Shown here: piece by piece, positions 1 to 8,204 of the stretch
How the letters are laid out: the number at the start of each line of letters is the position of its first letter
Position numbering within the stretch: the first letter of the stretch is position 1
Origin: Catenuloplanes atrovinosus
Lineage (GTDB): Bacteria; Actinomycetota; Actinomycetes; Mycobacteriales; Micromonosporaceae
Direction: 5' to 3'
Length of the DNA: 64,000 nt
NCBI RefSeq assembly: GCF_031458235.1
Contig: NZ_JAVDYB010000001.1
Coordinates: 3,679,001 to 3,743,000, forward strand
Notes under the pieces: generated by a model
What the model was told of the DNA's origin: nothing
What the model saw: only the letters and a program-made list of their open reading frames with translations
Database searches by the model: none
Program-made: the position numbers and the translations under genes

Positions 1-775
1 CGGCCGTGCGCAGCAGCGCGACCGCATCCGCGAGCGGCAGCGGCGTCACCGCGCACCGCCGGACCGCCGCCAGGCCGCCCAGCGGGCGCCGGCTCGTGAT
101 CAGCACGCTGCCCGCGCCCGGCAGCAGCTCGCGGACCTGCGCCTCACCGGCCGCGTCGTCCAGGACGAGCAGGCACCGCCGCCGGCCGAGGAGCGCGCGC
201 AGCTGCCCGGCCCGCTCGTCCGCGTCGGCCGCGATCCGTCGCGGCGGCACGCCCAAGGCCCGGAACAGCACCGCCTGCACGTCACCGGGCGCGGCCGGTT
301 CCGGCGCGGTGCCGCGCAGGTCCACGTGCAGCGCGCCGCCCGGGAACCGGTGCCGGTGCAGCTCCGCCGCGCGGATCGCCAGCGCGGTCTTGCCCACCCC
401 GGGCGGCCCGTGCAGCACCGTGACCGACGCGGGCGCCTCGGTCGTGACCCGGTCGCCGAGCACGGCCAGTTCGGCCTCCCGGCCGACGAACTCGGCGGTA
501 CGCCTGGGCAGCTCACCGGCGCGCGGCCGGCCCGCCGGCACGCCCGGGTCCCAGCCGGCGCGGGCCAGCGCGGCGAACGCGGCCGCGTCGCCCGGGCCCA
601 GCCGGAGCGCCGCCGCCAGCGCCGCGACCGTGCGGGCCCGCGGTGCCCGGTTGCGGCCGCGCTCGGTGTCGCTGATCGCGCGCACACTCACGCCGGACGC
701 CCCGGCGAGCGCCTCGATCGTCAGGCCCGCCCGGATGCGCAGGTCACGAAGCCGATCCCCGAACACGTCGTGCAC
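1..775 (-). CDS. XRE-type HTH / NB-ARC regulator, partial (C-terminus off the window)
   Basis: The first 70 or so residues form a helix-turn-helix of the XRE type (recognition segment SVRAISDTERGRN). A P-loop NTPase follows, with Walker A GPPGVGKT near residue 110 and Walker B CLLVLDD near residue 195. This is the start of an AfsR/NB-ARC-like STAND regulator of the kind common in actinobacteria, usually with TPRs at the C-terminus, which here would lie beyond base 1. The GTG at 775 is the only possible start because an in-frame TAG sits four codons upstream. Function is inferred from architecture; ligand and targets are unknown. Confidence 0.8.
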   Translation of the reverse strand, partial: MHDVFGDRLRDLRIRAGLTIEALAGASGVSVRAISDTERGRNRAPRARTVAALAAALRLGPGDAAAFAALARAGWDPGVPAGRPRAGELPRRTAEFVGREAELAVLGDRVTTEAPASVTVLHGPPGVGKTALAIRAAELHRHRFPGGALHVDLRGTAPEPAAPGDVQAVLFRALGVPPRRIAADADERAGQLRALLGRRRCLLVLDDAAGEAQVRELLPGAGSVLITSRRPLGGLAAVRRCAVTPLPLADAVALLRTA

Positions 776-835
776 CGGACGACGCTATCGGCGGACGACC
801 CCGGCGCCCTCGGCCCTCGCTGCGCGACCGTCGGC

Positions 836-1822
836 TCACCGTGCATGATCATCACCGGGCGGCCGGCGCAGCGCGCTGGGCAGCACGCCGTACCGTGCCT
901 TGAACCGGCGGGTGAAGTGGGTCGGGTCGCGGAACCCCCAGGCGCGCGCGATCGCCGCCACCGACCGTCCCCGGCTCTCCGGCCGCAGCAGCTCGTGCCG
1001 CGCCGCGCGCAGCCGCTCCCCGATGATCCACTGCTCCAGGCTCAGCCCCGCGTCCGCGCACACCTGGTAGAGGTGCCGCGGCGACACGTGGTGCGCCGCC
1101 GCGATCATCGCCGGGGTCAGGTCCGGGTCCGCGAGCCGGGCCCGCACGAACGCCCGCACCCGCGTCAGCAGCGTCTCCGCCATCGCCCGCCGCGTGCCCG
1201 GCCCCGGCCGCGCCACCGAGGCCAGCAGCGCCCGCACCAGCTCCACGCTCGCCGTGGCCACCCCGGCGTCGCCGGCCAGCCGCGCCGGATCGCGGGCCAG
1301 ATGTCCCACGTGGTCGGTCACCATCCGGTAGTACGGCGACGACCTGATCTGGGGCACCGCGCCGCGCACCACGTCCACCGGCAGTCCCAGCCGGTCGAAC
1401 GGGATCTGCACCGCGCCCGCCGCCCCGTCCCCCGACCACGAGTAGTCGTACGCCCCCGACAGGTCGACCGCCAGCAGTTCCCCCGCCGGCACCCGCCACC
1501 GCCGACCCGCCTGCTCGATCCGCCCCTCCGCCGTCAACTGCACCGACAGCGCCAGGACCGGCATCGCCTCCCGCCGCGCCAGCCGCTCCGTCCGCAACAG
1601 CCGAATCCCCGACGACCGGTGCGTGAACACGTTCCCGTCGCCGTGCTCCCACACCTCCAGCCGCGCATGCCCCGGCCCCGCCTCGTCCTCATGAATCACC
1701 CGGCACGGCGCCGACGCGTACATCATCGCCGCGTACACCGCCTCGGCCCGCTCCCCGGGCGTCAGCCCCTCGGTATCCAGAACAAACGTCATCGTGGCCG
1801 CCTCCGCCGTCGCCCGAGCCAT
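836..1822 (-). CDS. AraC-family transcriptional regulator
   Basis: About 328 residues. The N-terminal half is a beta-rich sensor domain of the AraC-binding type. The last 100 residues carry two HTH motifs, ending in the AraC signature AWGFRDPTHFTRRFKARYG. A one-component regulator that binds a small ligand or protein partner is the family expectation. The ATG at 1822 has GGAGGG eight bases upstream; a second ATG at 1792, also preceded by GGAGG, would give a protein 10 residues shorter and is a realistic alternative. No target gene can be assigned; the upstream neighbour is a terminator and an unrelated membrane protein gene. Confidence 0.88.
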   Translation of the reverse strand: MARATAEAATMTFVLDTEGLTPGERAEAVYAAMMYASAPCRVIHEDEAGPGHARLEVWEHGDGNVFTHRSSGIRLLRTERLARREAMPVLALSVQLTAEGRIEQAGRRWRVPAGELLAVDLSGAYDYSWSGDGAAGAVQIPFDRLGLPVDVVRGAVPQIRSSPYYRMVTDHVGHLARDPARLAGDAGVATASVELVRALLASVARPGPGTRRAMAETLLTRVRAFVRARLADPDLTPAMIAAAHHVSPRHLYQVCADAGLSLEQWIIGERLRAARHELLRPESRGRSVAAIARAWGFRDPTHFTRRFKARYGVLPSALRRPPGDDHAR

Positions 1823-2035
1823 AGTCTGCACCCTCCGCGCGGGCCGGACGCACGGGCCGCGAGCCCGCAGCGTTGTCCGGCCGATTCAGCAATCGGGGAA
1901 GGGAAGATCACCTCAACGGGTGAACAAGGCCAGGCCGATGTCATCAATGGCGTCCGCGCTGACCGTCATGGTCGCCCACAACGGGCGACTCGCTCGGCAC
2001 GTGGGAGAAATGCGAAAGCGGCGACCGGAACGACC

Positions 2036-2065
2036 GGCGGCGGCAGGCCCGCACCTGCCGCCGCC
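2036..2065 (-). terminator. hairpin terminator after the PepSY gene
   Basis: A perfect 12-bp GC stem (GGCGGCGGCAGG with its complement) and a 6-base loop lie 13 bases past the stop of the PepSY gene. There is no U-run, as is common for actinobacterial terminators. Confidence 0.55.
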
Positions 2066-2078
2066 TTCGGGGGTGGGG

Positions 2079-3494
2079 TCAGGTCGTGGGTCGGCGGCGG
2101 CGGTGGAGGGTGCCGAGGGTGACGTCGAGCAGGAGGAAGGCGGCGAGGCTGAGGCCGAGCAGTGGGAGGAACCAGCCGGCCGCGAGCGTGACGGCGGCGA
2201 GTGCGAGCAGTGCGGGCCAGGGCAGGCTACGGAGGCCGGCGGGTGGGAGGAGTGGGCCGGGGCGCCGGCGGGAGACGCTGGTGGGGCGGCGCTGCCACCA
2301 CATGCGGTAGCCGAGGACGACCAGGGTGGTCAGGCCGGCGGCGAGGAGTGCGAGCGCGAGCTGGTGGGGCAGGCCGAAGAGGGCGCCCATGTGGAGGTCG
2401 ACGCCCCAGCGGGCCAGCTTGGCCATGAACGGGTAGTCGGCGAAGCGGACGGTGTCGGTGACGGCGAGCGTGGCCGGGTCGACGGCGGCGGCGTCGACGG
2501 AGGTGGGGTACGCGCGGTCGACCTCGGTGACGGTCCAGGCGCGGGACTCGCCGGTGGGCACGCCGATCTCGACCTGGTCGGAGTCGATGTCCGCGAGGCG
2601 GGCGGCGCCGAGGATGGCGTCGATCTGGGTGGGGTCGGCGGCGCCGGGCGGTGGCGTGACCTGACCGCCGTGGCCGGCGTGGGAGTCGCCGGTGGACGGT
2701 GCGGCGGCGGGGCCGAGCGCGGTGTCCAGCGACGGGGTGGACCAGCCGAGCTGGGCGCGGAGCGCGGTGACGTTGCCGCCGGCGTACTGGGACCAGGTCA
2801 GGCCGGTGGCGGAGAGCGCGAGCAGGCCGGCCAGGAGCCAGACGCCGAGGAACGCGTGCCAGCCGCGGGTGCGGGCGCGGCCACGCGGACGCCGGGGTAC
2901 GAACGGGCCGCGGCGGGCGCGGCCGAGCCGGAGCGCGAGGCCGCCGAGCGCGACCACCCACAGCCAGGAGGCGGCGAGCTCGCTGTAGAGGCGGCCGGCG
3001 TCGCCGAGGTGCAGCGACCGGTGCAGCTCGTCGATCCAGGAGCGGACCGGCAGCGCGCCGCTGGTGCCGTAGACGGTGGCCTGGCCGAGCACGCGCCCGT
3101 CGGCCGGGTCGATGAAGACCGCGTGACGATACGACTCGGGGAACGACCCGTCGTCGAAGATCACCCGGGTGGTGCCGCCCTCGGGCGCGGGCCGCACCGC
3201 GACCAGGCCCTGCACCTCCGTGGCCCGCTGCGCGACCACGACCTGCTGCACGAGCGGGATCGCGACCGGGCCGCCCTCCAGCAGGTCGGCGTAGACGGCC
3301 TTCTCCACCTGCGGGCTGAGCGCGTAGAGGCCGCCACTCAGCGCGGCGACCAGCAGGAACGGGCCGATCAGGACGCCGGCGTAGAAGTGCAGCCGGTGGA
3401 CCAGCGGCCGGAGAGCGGCCCAGGTGCCGGGCCGCGCCGGTGCGCGCGTGATCTCGACGTCGACCGCCGTGCCGGCGCGCTCCGGGGGTGTCAC
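2079..3494 (-). CDS. PepSY-associated transmembrane protein (PiuB-like)
   Basis: A 471-residue integral membrane protein. The N-terminal helix begins LHFYAGVLIGPFLLVAALSG, the usual first segment of PepSY-TM/PiuB proteins, followed by periplasmic PepSY-like stretches and at least three further hydrophobic segments. A His-rich loop (GDSHAGHGG) near residue 200 may bind metal. The family is linked to iron or siderophore handling and flavin or heme reduction at the membrane; the exact role is unknown. I chose the GTG at 3494 because it overlaps the DJ-1 stop as GTGA; an in-frame GTG at 3503 is the alternative. It is co-transcribed with the upstream DJ-1 gene. Confidence 0.82.
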   Translation of the reverse strand: MTPPERAGTAVDVEITRAPARPGTWAALRPLVHRLHFYAGVLIGPFLLVAALSGGLYALSPQVEKAVYADLLEGGPVAIPLVQQVVVAQRATEVQGLVAVRPAPEGGTTRVIFDDGSFPESYRHAVFIDPADGRVLGQATVYGTSGALPVRSWIDELHRSLHLGDAGRLYSELAASWLWVVALGGLALRLGRARRGPFVPRRPRGRARTRGWHAFLGVWLLAGLLALSATGLTWSQYAGGNVTALRAQLGWSTPSLDTALGPAAAPSTGDSHAGHGGQVTPPPGAADPTQIDAILGAARLADIDSDQVEIGVPTGESRAWTVTEVDRAYPTSVDAAAVDPATLAVTDTVRFADYPFMAKLARWGVDLHMGALFGLPHQLALALLAAGLTTLVVLGYRMWWQRRPTSVSRRRPGPLLPPAGLRSLPWPALLALAAVTLAAGWFLPLLGLSLAAFLLLDVTLGTLHRRRRPTT

Positions 3495-4177
3495 GCCGTC
3501 CACACCGTGCCGCGCGCCTGGTACTCCAGCGCCTCCTCGACCTTGATGGCCACGTCCGCGTGCAGCTCACGCCCGATCAGGTGCAGCGCGAGGTCCAGGC
3601 CGGAGGTGATGCCGCCGGCGGTGACCAGGTCGCCGTCGTCGACCACGCGCGCGTTCTTGATCACGCCGCCGCGCGCGGTCACCTGCGCCCGGGCGACCGT
3701 GTGGGTGGTGCAGGGGCGTCCGGTGAGCAGTCCGGCGGCGGCGAGCAGGACCGCGCCGGTGCAGACCGACGACATGATCAGGCCGGGGCGGCGGGCGGCG
3801 GCGAGCGCGTCCGGGAGCGCACCGTTGTTGATCTCCGCCCAGATGCCGGGCTCGTTCGGCCGGCCGCCGCCGGGGACGATGAGCACGTCCGCCTCGTGCG
3901 GCCGCCAGCCGCGGTCGACCGTCACGCGGGTGCCGAACGCCGCGGTGATCGTGCGTGGCCGGCCGAGCACGGTATAGCCGGTGTCGACCGGACGCTCGCT
4001 GTACCACCCGGCCAGCGAGAACACCTCCTGCGGCCCGATGAAGTCCTGCTCCTCGACGCCGTCGAACAGCACGATCCGGACTCGGAGCGGCCGGGTCGCG
4101 GCCTCGGCCGGTCTCGCGCCGATCAGCGTCCCCACGCCCGCGACCGCACCCGTCGCCAGCACTGTCCGTCGGTCCAT
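3491..4177 (-). CDS. exported DJ-1/PfpI-family protein with Tat-like signal
   Basis: 228 residues. The N-terminus MDRRTVLATGAVAGVG with a following AEA site looks like a twin-arginine signal. The rest is a DJ-1/PfpI alpha/beta fold with the nucleophile elbow SSVCTGAVLL and an early acidic residue in the IGPQEVF segment, as in isonitrile-hydratase-like members. The ATG at 4177 has GAGGAG directly upstream; an in-frame GTG at 4192 is less likely. The stop overlaps the start of the PepSY membrane protein, so the pair is translationally coupled. An exported DJ-1 protein paired with a PepSY protein suggests an envelope redox or metal role (inference). Confidence 0.82.
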   Translation of the reverse strand: MDRRTVLATGAVAGVGTLIGARPAEAATRPLRVRIVLFDGVEEQDFIGPQEVFSLAGWYSERPVDTGYTVLGRPRTITAAFGTRVTVDRGWRPHEADVLIVPGGGRPNEPGIWAEINNGALPDALAAARRPGLIMSSVCTGAVLLAAAGLLTGRPCTTHTVARAQVTARGGVIKNARVVDDGDLVTAGGITSGLDLALHLIGRELHADVAIKVEEALEYQARGTVWTA

Positions 4178-4253
4178 CGATGACTCCTCCACAGCGGATC
4201 ACTGCACCGGTAGTCGGCGGAACGGCCGCCGTGGTTCCCACGTAACCGCGACA

Positions 4254-4301
4254 TTGACATCAAAGCACGTCGATGCCTAGGGTGCCCGAAAAGGTTTTCG
4301 G
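4254..4301 (+). promoter_or_regulatory. promoter with LacI-type operator for the secreted protease
   Basis: TTGACA (4254-4259), an 18-base spacer and TAGGGT (4278-4283), directly followed by CCGAAAAGGTTTTCGG (4286-4301), whose arms CCGAAAA/TTTTCGG are perfect. The palindrome covers the expected transcription start, a classic repressor position. The LacI regulator encoded downstream at 5174-6211 has similar sites around its own start, which makes it the likely binder. Confidence 0.65.
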
Positions 4302-4321
4302 CGTACGAAGGGGTACGAATC

Positions 4322-5179
4322 ATGAGAAGCATGCGAAGACCGGCGCTGCTGGCGGCCGCGATCGCACTGGCCACGGCGGTCACCGGCACCATGGTCACGC
4401 CGGCACCGGCCGCACCGGCACAGGCGACCGCGGCCGGCGCCGCCGAGTGGAACCCGCCGGCCCACCTGAGCGCCGCGCTGGACCGGGTGTGGCAGCACCA
4501 GGAGGACACGTACGGCAACCTGTACGGGTTCCGCAACTACATCTGGGACCAGCTGATCGCGGCGCGGGGCAGCATCAACTACTGCGTGCGCTGGGACTCC
4601 AGCGCGCCGGTGAGCGCCGCGCTGCGCGACCAGATCGAGGTCAAGCTCGGCCAGCAGTTCAACAAGTGGATCGCGGCGATGGCCGGCTTCGACGGCTTCC
4701 CGTACACGTACGTGCCGGTGAACGTGGTCGGCTGGGCGGTGCGGGACCGCAACACTCTCCAGTGGACGGACGACTCGGTCGACGTCTATGTCGGCGACAT
4801 CCGGGAGAACGCGCCGCAGTGCGCGGAGCCGTGCGGGCGCTTCTTCAACCAGAACGGCCAGTACCCCAACTGCCCCGGCGGGTACGCCCATCACTACGAC
4901 ATGTCGCTGTGGCTCACCGCCGGCATGGGCGGCGGCGCGGGCGGCGACTGGGGCCAGCGGGTGGGCAGCGAGTACTTCGTGAACTCGATCAACCAGGAGA
5001 ACCAGCACATCCTGCTGCACGAGATCGGCCACGGCCTCGGCCTGGACGACTTCTACGACTGGGACCCGGGCGTCGGCGGCTTCCTGATGAAGGCCGGCTC
5101 CGCCACCATGATCACCGAGTTCGACACGTGGATGGCGCGCGACTGGTGGCGCCACCTCAAGAGCCGGTACGGGCTATGA
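4322..5179 (+). CDS. secreted metzincin-like zinc metalloprotease
   Basis: 285 residues with a Sec signal peptide (residues 1-30, cleavage near APA-AP). The zinc-binding motif HEIGHGLGLDD fits HExxHxxGxxD, with H233, E234, H237 and D243, and a Met-turn candidate lies at M256 (GGFLMKAG). Aspartate as third ligand resembles snapalysin-type metzincins. Four cysteines (88, 167, 171, 184) could form disulfides. An extracellular peptidase is the best reading, but I do not recognise the exact family. RBS GAAGGGG precedes the ATG. The gene is convergent with the LacI regulator, overlapping by six bases, and has an operator palindrome at its promoter. Confidence 0.75.
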   Translation: MRSMRRPALLAAAIALATAVTGTMVTPAPAAPAQATAAGAAEWNPPAHLSAALDRVWQHQEDTYGNLYGFRNYIWDQLIAARGSINYCVRWDSSAPVSAALRDQIEVKLGQQFNKWIAAMAGFDGFPYTYVPVNVVGWAVRDRNTLQWTDDSVDVYVGDIRENAPQCAEPCGRFFNQNGQYPNCPGGYAHHYDMSLWLTAGMGGGAGGDWGQRVGSEYFVNSINQENQHILLHEIGHGLGLDDFYDWDPGVGGFLMKAGSATMITEFDTWMARDWWRHLKSRYGL

Positions 5180-6211
5180 CCGACGCGCCACCCCGGTGGA
5201 CTCGCGCACGATGAGCCGGGTCGGCATGCGCACCACCCCGGCGGCCGGATCACCGTCGAGCGCCGCGAACAGCGCCTTGACCGCGGCGGCACCGAGCTGT
5301 TCCAGGTTGAGGTCGACGGTGGTCAGCGGCGGGCGGCACTCGGCGGCGATCACCTCCCAGTTGTCGTAGCCGACCACGGCCACGTCGTCCGGCACCGCGC
5401 GGCCGAGGTCGCGCAGCGTCTCGGTCGCGCCGTACGCGATCTGGTCGCTGCCGCAGAAGATCGCGTCCACGTCCGGGTGCGCGGAGAGCAGCATCGCCGC
5501 CGCGTGCCGCCCCCACCGCTGGGACCACTGGCCGAACAGCGGCTCCCCCACCGGGTCGAGGCCGGACTCCCGCAGGACCGCGCCGAACGCGGACGCGCGG
5601 TCCCGGGCGGCCCGGTAGCCGTGGTCGCCGGTGATGTGCGCGACGCGGCGGCGGCCCAGCGACACGAGATGGCGGGTGGCCAGCCGGGCGCCGCCCGCGT
5701 CGTCGGCCACGATGGACACGTCGGCCGGGTCGTCGGACTCGCAGTAGACGTAGACCACCGGGACCGGAATGTCGCGGGTCAGCGACGGGCGCACCTCGTT
5801 GGCGTCGCCGAGGATGATGAAGCCGTCCACCTGCCGGGCCAGCAGCGTACGGATGTAGTGGCGGCGGCGGATCGCGTCGCCGCGCGCGTCGCAGAGCAGC
5901 ACGCTCATCTGCTCGTCGCCGAGCGCGTTCTCCGCGCCGAGCAGCACCGGGATGGTGAACCGGGCCGCGGACAGCTCGTCGGTGAGCAGGCCGATCGTGC
6001 GCGTGTTGCCCGAGATCAGGCCGCGGGCCAGCACGTTCGGCTGGAACTTGAGCTCGTCCGCGGCGGCCTGCACGCGCTGCCGGGTGGCGGCCGCGACCTC
6101 GCCACGCGCGTTGAGCGCCTTGGACGCGGTGGCGACCGAGACGCCGGCGAGCCGTGCCACGTCGGTGAGGGTCACGGCCTGCGCCCGCTGCCTCGCCACG
6201 CGTACCCCCAT
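5174..6211 (-). CDS. LacI-family transcriptional repressor
   Basis: 345 residues. The N-terminal LacI HTH reads TLTDVARLAGVSVATASKALN. A periplasmic-binding-protein-like sensor follows, ending in the usual VDLNLEQLGAAAVKALF segment. I chose the ATG at 6211; an in-frame ATG at 6235 would add eight residues and would place the palindrome at 6215-6226 inside the gene. Operator-like palindromes at 4286-4301, 6215-6226 and 6308-6323 share CCGAAA/TTTCGG half-sites. This suggests control of its own gene and of the neighbouring secreted protease, probably in response to a sugar or sugar-like ligand (inference). Confidence 0.88.
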   Translation of the reverse strand: MGVRVARQRAQAVTLTDVARLAGVSVATASKALNARGEVAAATRQRVQAAADELKFQPNVLARGLISGNTRTIGLLTDELSAARFTIPVLLGAENALGDEQMSVLLCDARGDAIRRRHYIRTLLARQVDGFIILGDANEVRPSLTRDIPVPVVYVYCESDDPADVSIVADDAGGARLATRHLVSLGRRRVAHITGDHGYRAARDRASAFGAVLRESGLDPVGEPLFGQWSQRWGRHAAAMLLSAHPDVDAIFCGSDQIAYGATETLRDLGRAVPDDVAVVGYDNWEVIAAECRPPLTTVDLNLEQLGAAAVKALFAALDGDPAAGVVRMPTRLIVRESTGVARRS

Positions 6212-6214
6212 GGT

Positions 6215-6226
6215 CGAAAGCTTTCG
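6215..6226. promoter_or_regulatory. palindromic LacI operator at the regulator's own start
   Basis: CGAAAGCTTTCG is a perfect 12-bp palindrome three bases upstream of the ATG at 6211. It has the same half-sites as the sites at 4286 and 6308, consistent with autorepression. Confidence 0.55.
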
Positions 6227-6275
6227 GATCAGCATAGCGGCCGGGACGGTCCCGCAATCGCCCCGACATAGACCG

Positions 6276-6323
6276 TTGACAGTGGATTAACGCGGGTGCC
6301 ACGATGCCCGAAAACGGTTTCGG
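6276..6323 (+). promoter_or_regulatory. second TTGACA/operator module, duplicate of the protease promoter
   Basis: TTGACA at 6276-6281 and CCGAAAACGGTTTCGG at 6308-6323 have the same 32-bp offset as the module at 4254-4301. The -10 position reads CACGAT, which is poor. No convincing plus-strand gene starts before 6542, so it may be an operator for the leftward LacI gene or a decayed promoter copy. The stretch 6324-6503 shows no gene, only a short stem (ATCCTC/GAGGAT). Confidence 0.45.
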
Positions 6324-6503
6324 ACGCGCTGGGGGCCGATCCTTGGCGCGCGGGCCGGCGGCGGTGCTCGTGGTAGTCTCGCCCGTCCAACCGTCCGTCC
6401 TGCGCACTCGGAGTGCCGGATCCGTGACCGGCGGCATGGCGCATGCCCTGCCTGATCCTCCAGCGAGGATGCGTCGGTTGCATGGCCGGCGCGCCGCTGA
6501 GGC

Positions 6504-6534
6504 TTGACCCTGACACGGTGACAAGGTCTTGACT
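6504..6534 (+). promoter_or_regulatory. MerR-type promoter of the HEAT operon, leaderless start
   Basis: TTGACC (6504-6509) and TTGACT (6529-6534) are separated by 19 bases, the over-long spacer typical of MerR-controlled promoters. A 23-bp dyad (6506-6528; half-sites GACCcTGaCAC and GTGaCAaGGTC, 9 of 11 pairs matched) fills the spacer. The ATG at 6542 is seven bases past the -10, so the mRNA is probably leaderless. Confidence 0.65.
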
Positions 6535-6541
6535 GCGCGGT

Positions 6542-7189
6542 ATGCAGACGGACATGGTGCGCGCGCTGGGCAGTGACAATCCGACGGTGCGGCTGCGTGC
6601 CGCGCTGGCGGTCGGCACCCGGCCGGAACCGGCGCTGATCGGCGCGCTGATCGGGCGGTGCGCGGTGGAGCCGGACTTCTCCGTGCGGGAGACGCTGACC
6701 TGGGCGCTCACCCGGCACCCGGCGTCGCTGACCGTGCCGCGGCTGATCGACGAGCTGGCCGCGGAGGGCGCGCAGGCGCGCAGCCAGGCGCTGCACACGC
6801 TGTCCAAGATCGGGGACCGGCGGGCGTGGCCGGCCATCACGCGCGCGCTGCTGACCGACGCGGACGACGAGGTGGCGCGCAGCGCGTGGCGGGCCGCGGT
6901 GGCGCTGGTGCCGGACGGCGCGGAGGCGGGGCTGGCCGAGGTGCTGGCGACCCAGCTCGGGCGCGGCGGGCGGGACGTGCGACTGAGCCTGAGCCGGGCG
7001 CTGATCGCGCTCGGCGACGCGGCCGAGCCGGTGCTGCGCGCGGCGGCGGGCGCGGCCGACCCGGGCGTGCGCCGGCACGCACTCGCCACAGAACGGCTGG
7101 CCGAGGACCCGGAGGCCGGGTTCGACGTCGCGCGCGGGGAGGCGGCGCGCATAGTTGCCCTCGGAGCATCGGACGGGGGTGAGCGATAG
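6542..7189 (+). CDS. HEAT-repeat protein
   Basis: 215 residues made almost entirely of paired-helix HEAT/PBS-lyase-type repeats of about 30 residues (for example VRLRAALAVG, VRETLTWALT, ARSQALHTLSKIGD, VRRHALATERLAED). It has no enzymatic motif, signal or membrane segment, so it is probably a protein-binding scaffold. Its TAG stop is followed immediately by the GTG of a MerR regulator that carries the same kind of repeats, so the two are made together and may interact. No separate RBS is needed if the transcript is leaderless. Confidence 0.8.
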   Translation: MQTDMVRALGSDNPTVRLRAALAVGTRPEPALIGALIGRCAVEPDFSVRETLTWALTRHPASLTVPRLIDELAAEGAQARSQALHTLSKIGDRRAWPAITRALLTDADDEVARSAWRAAVALVPDGAEAGLAEVLATQLGRGGRDVRLSLSRALIALGDAAEPVLRAAAGAADPGVRRHALATERLAEDPEAGFDVARGEAARIVALGASDGGER

Positions 7190-8194
7190 GTGCTGATCGG
7201 TGAGGTGGCGCGCCGGTCCGGGGTGAGCGCGCGCATGCTCCGGCACTACGAGTCGCTGGGCCTGGTGCGGCCGACCGGGCGCACCGGCGCCGGCTACCGG
7301 GAGTACTCCGGCGAGGACATCCGGCGAATCCTGCACATCGAGATCCTGCGCTCGCTCGGGCTGTCGCTGCGCGAGGTCGGGCGCGCGCTGGACGATCCCG
7401 GCTTCGCGCCGTCCGCGCTCGTCGACGACCTGGAGCGGCGTACGCGGGACCGCATCGCGGCGGAGACGGAGCTGCTCACCCGGCTGCGCCGGATCGGGGC
7501 CGCGGAGCCGGCCGGCTGGGAGGACGTGCTCCAGACCGTGGCGCTGCTGCACGCGCTCGGGTCGGAGAACGCGGCGAAACGGCAGCGCGCCGCGCTGTCA
7601 CCCGCGCCGGAGGCGCCGGTGGACGCGCTGGTCGAGGCCGCGCTGAGCGAGTCGGATCCGAACGTGGCCGGCGCGCTGCGCTGGGCGCTGGCCCGGTCCG
7701 GCGACGACGCGCTCGCGCCGCTCGCCGACGGGCTGGACTCGCCGGAGGCGCGGGTGCGCGACCGCGCCGTGCGGGCCATCGCCGAGATCCCGGGCGACGC
7801 CGCGACCGCGCTGCTGCGCGACGCGCTCACCCACCCGGACCCGGCGATCCGCCGGTACGCGGCGCTGGCGCTCGGCCCGCGCGGCGCGGCCGAGGCGGTT
7901 CCCACGCTGATCGACATGATCGTCGAGGACGTGCGGGACGCGGAGGCGGCGGACGCGCTCAGCGCGCTGGCGGGCGACCCGGCGACCGCGGAATCGATCG
8001 CCGCCGGGCTGGCCGGCCGGGCCGTCGGCGGTACCGTCCCGCCCGCGGCGCGGCTGCGGCTGGCGCAGGCGCTCGCGGACATCCCGCGCGAGACGGCGTC
8101 GCGGGCGCTGGCGGAGCTGTCCAGGGACGAGGACCGCGCGGTCGCGCTCACCGCCACGTACATCCTCACGCGCCGCGGCGACGCCCCGGCGTGA
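7190..8194 (+). CDS. MerR-family regulator fused to HEAT repeats
   Basis: 334 residues. Residues 1-70 are a MerR winged HTH (LIGEVARRSGVSARMLRHYE, then YREYSGEDIRRILHI), followed by the usual dimerising coiled coil to about residue 125. Instead of a small ligand domain, the rest (about 140-334) is a run of HEAT repeats such as VRDRAVRAIAEIPGDAAT and IRRYAALALGPRGAAEAV. The GTG start directly abuts the stop of the HEAT protein gene. The MerR-type dyad at 6506-6528 makes autoregulation likely. The HEAT domain may sense a protein partner, perhaps the coupled HEAT protein (inference). Confidence 0.88.
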   Translation: MLIGEVARRSGVSARMLRHYESLGLVRPTGRTGAGYREYSGEDIRRILHIEILRSLGLSLREVGRALDDPGFAPSALVDDLERRTRDRIAAETELLTRLRRIGAAEPAGWEDVLQTVALLHALGSENAAKRQRAALSPAPEAPVDALVEAALSESDPNVAGALRWALARSGDDALAPLADGLDSPEARVRDRAVRAIAEIPGDAATALLRDALTHPDPAIRRYAALALGPRGAAEAVPTLIDMIVEDVRDAEAADALSALAGDPATAESIAAGLAGRAVGGTVPPAARLRLAQALADIPRETASRALAELSRDEDRAVALTATYILTRRGDAPA

Positions 8195-8204
8195 CGGCCG
8201 CCGG

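Noticed and set aside
6324-6503. Possible riboswitch between the operator and the HEAT gene
   Set aside because: Only short stems (such as ATCCTC/GAGGAT) are visible, with no recognisable aptamer, and the HEAT gene appears leaderless from its own promoter.
6304-6507. 67-codon plus-strand frame after the second LacI promoter module
   Set aside because: Its ATG lies upstream of or within the operator, there is no RBS and composition is not protein-like.
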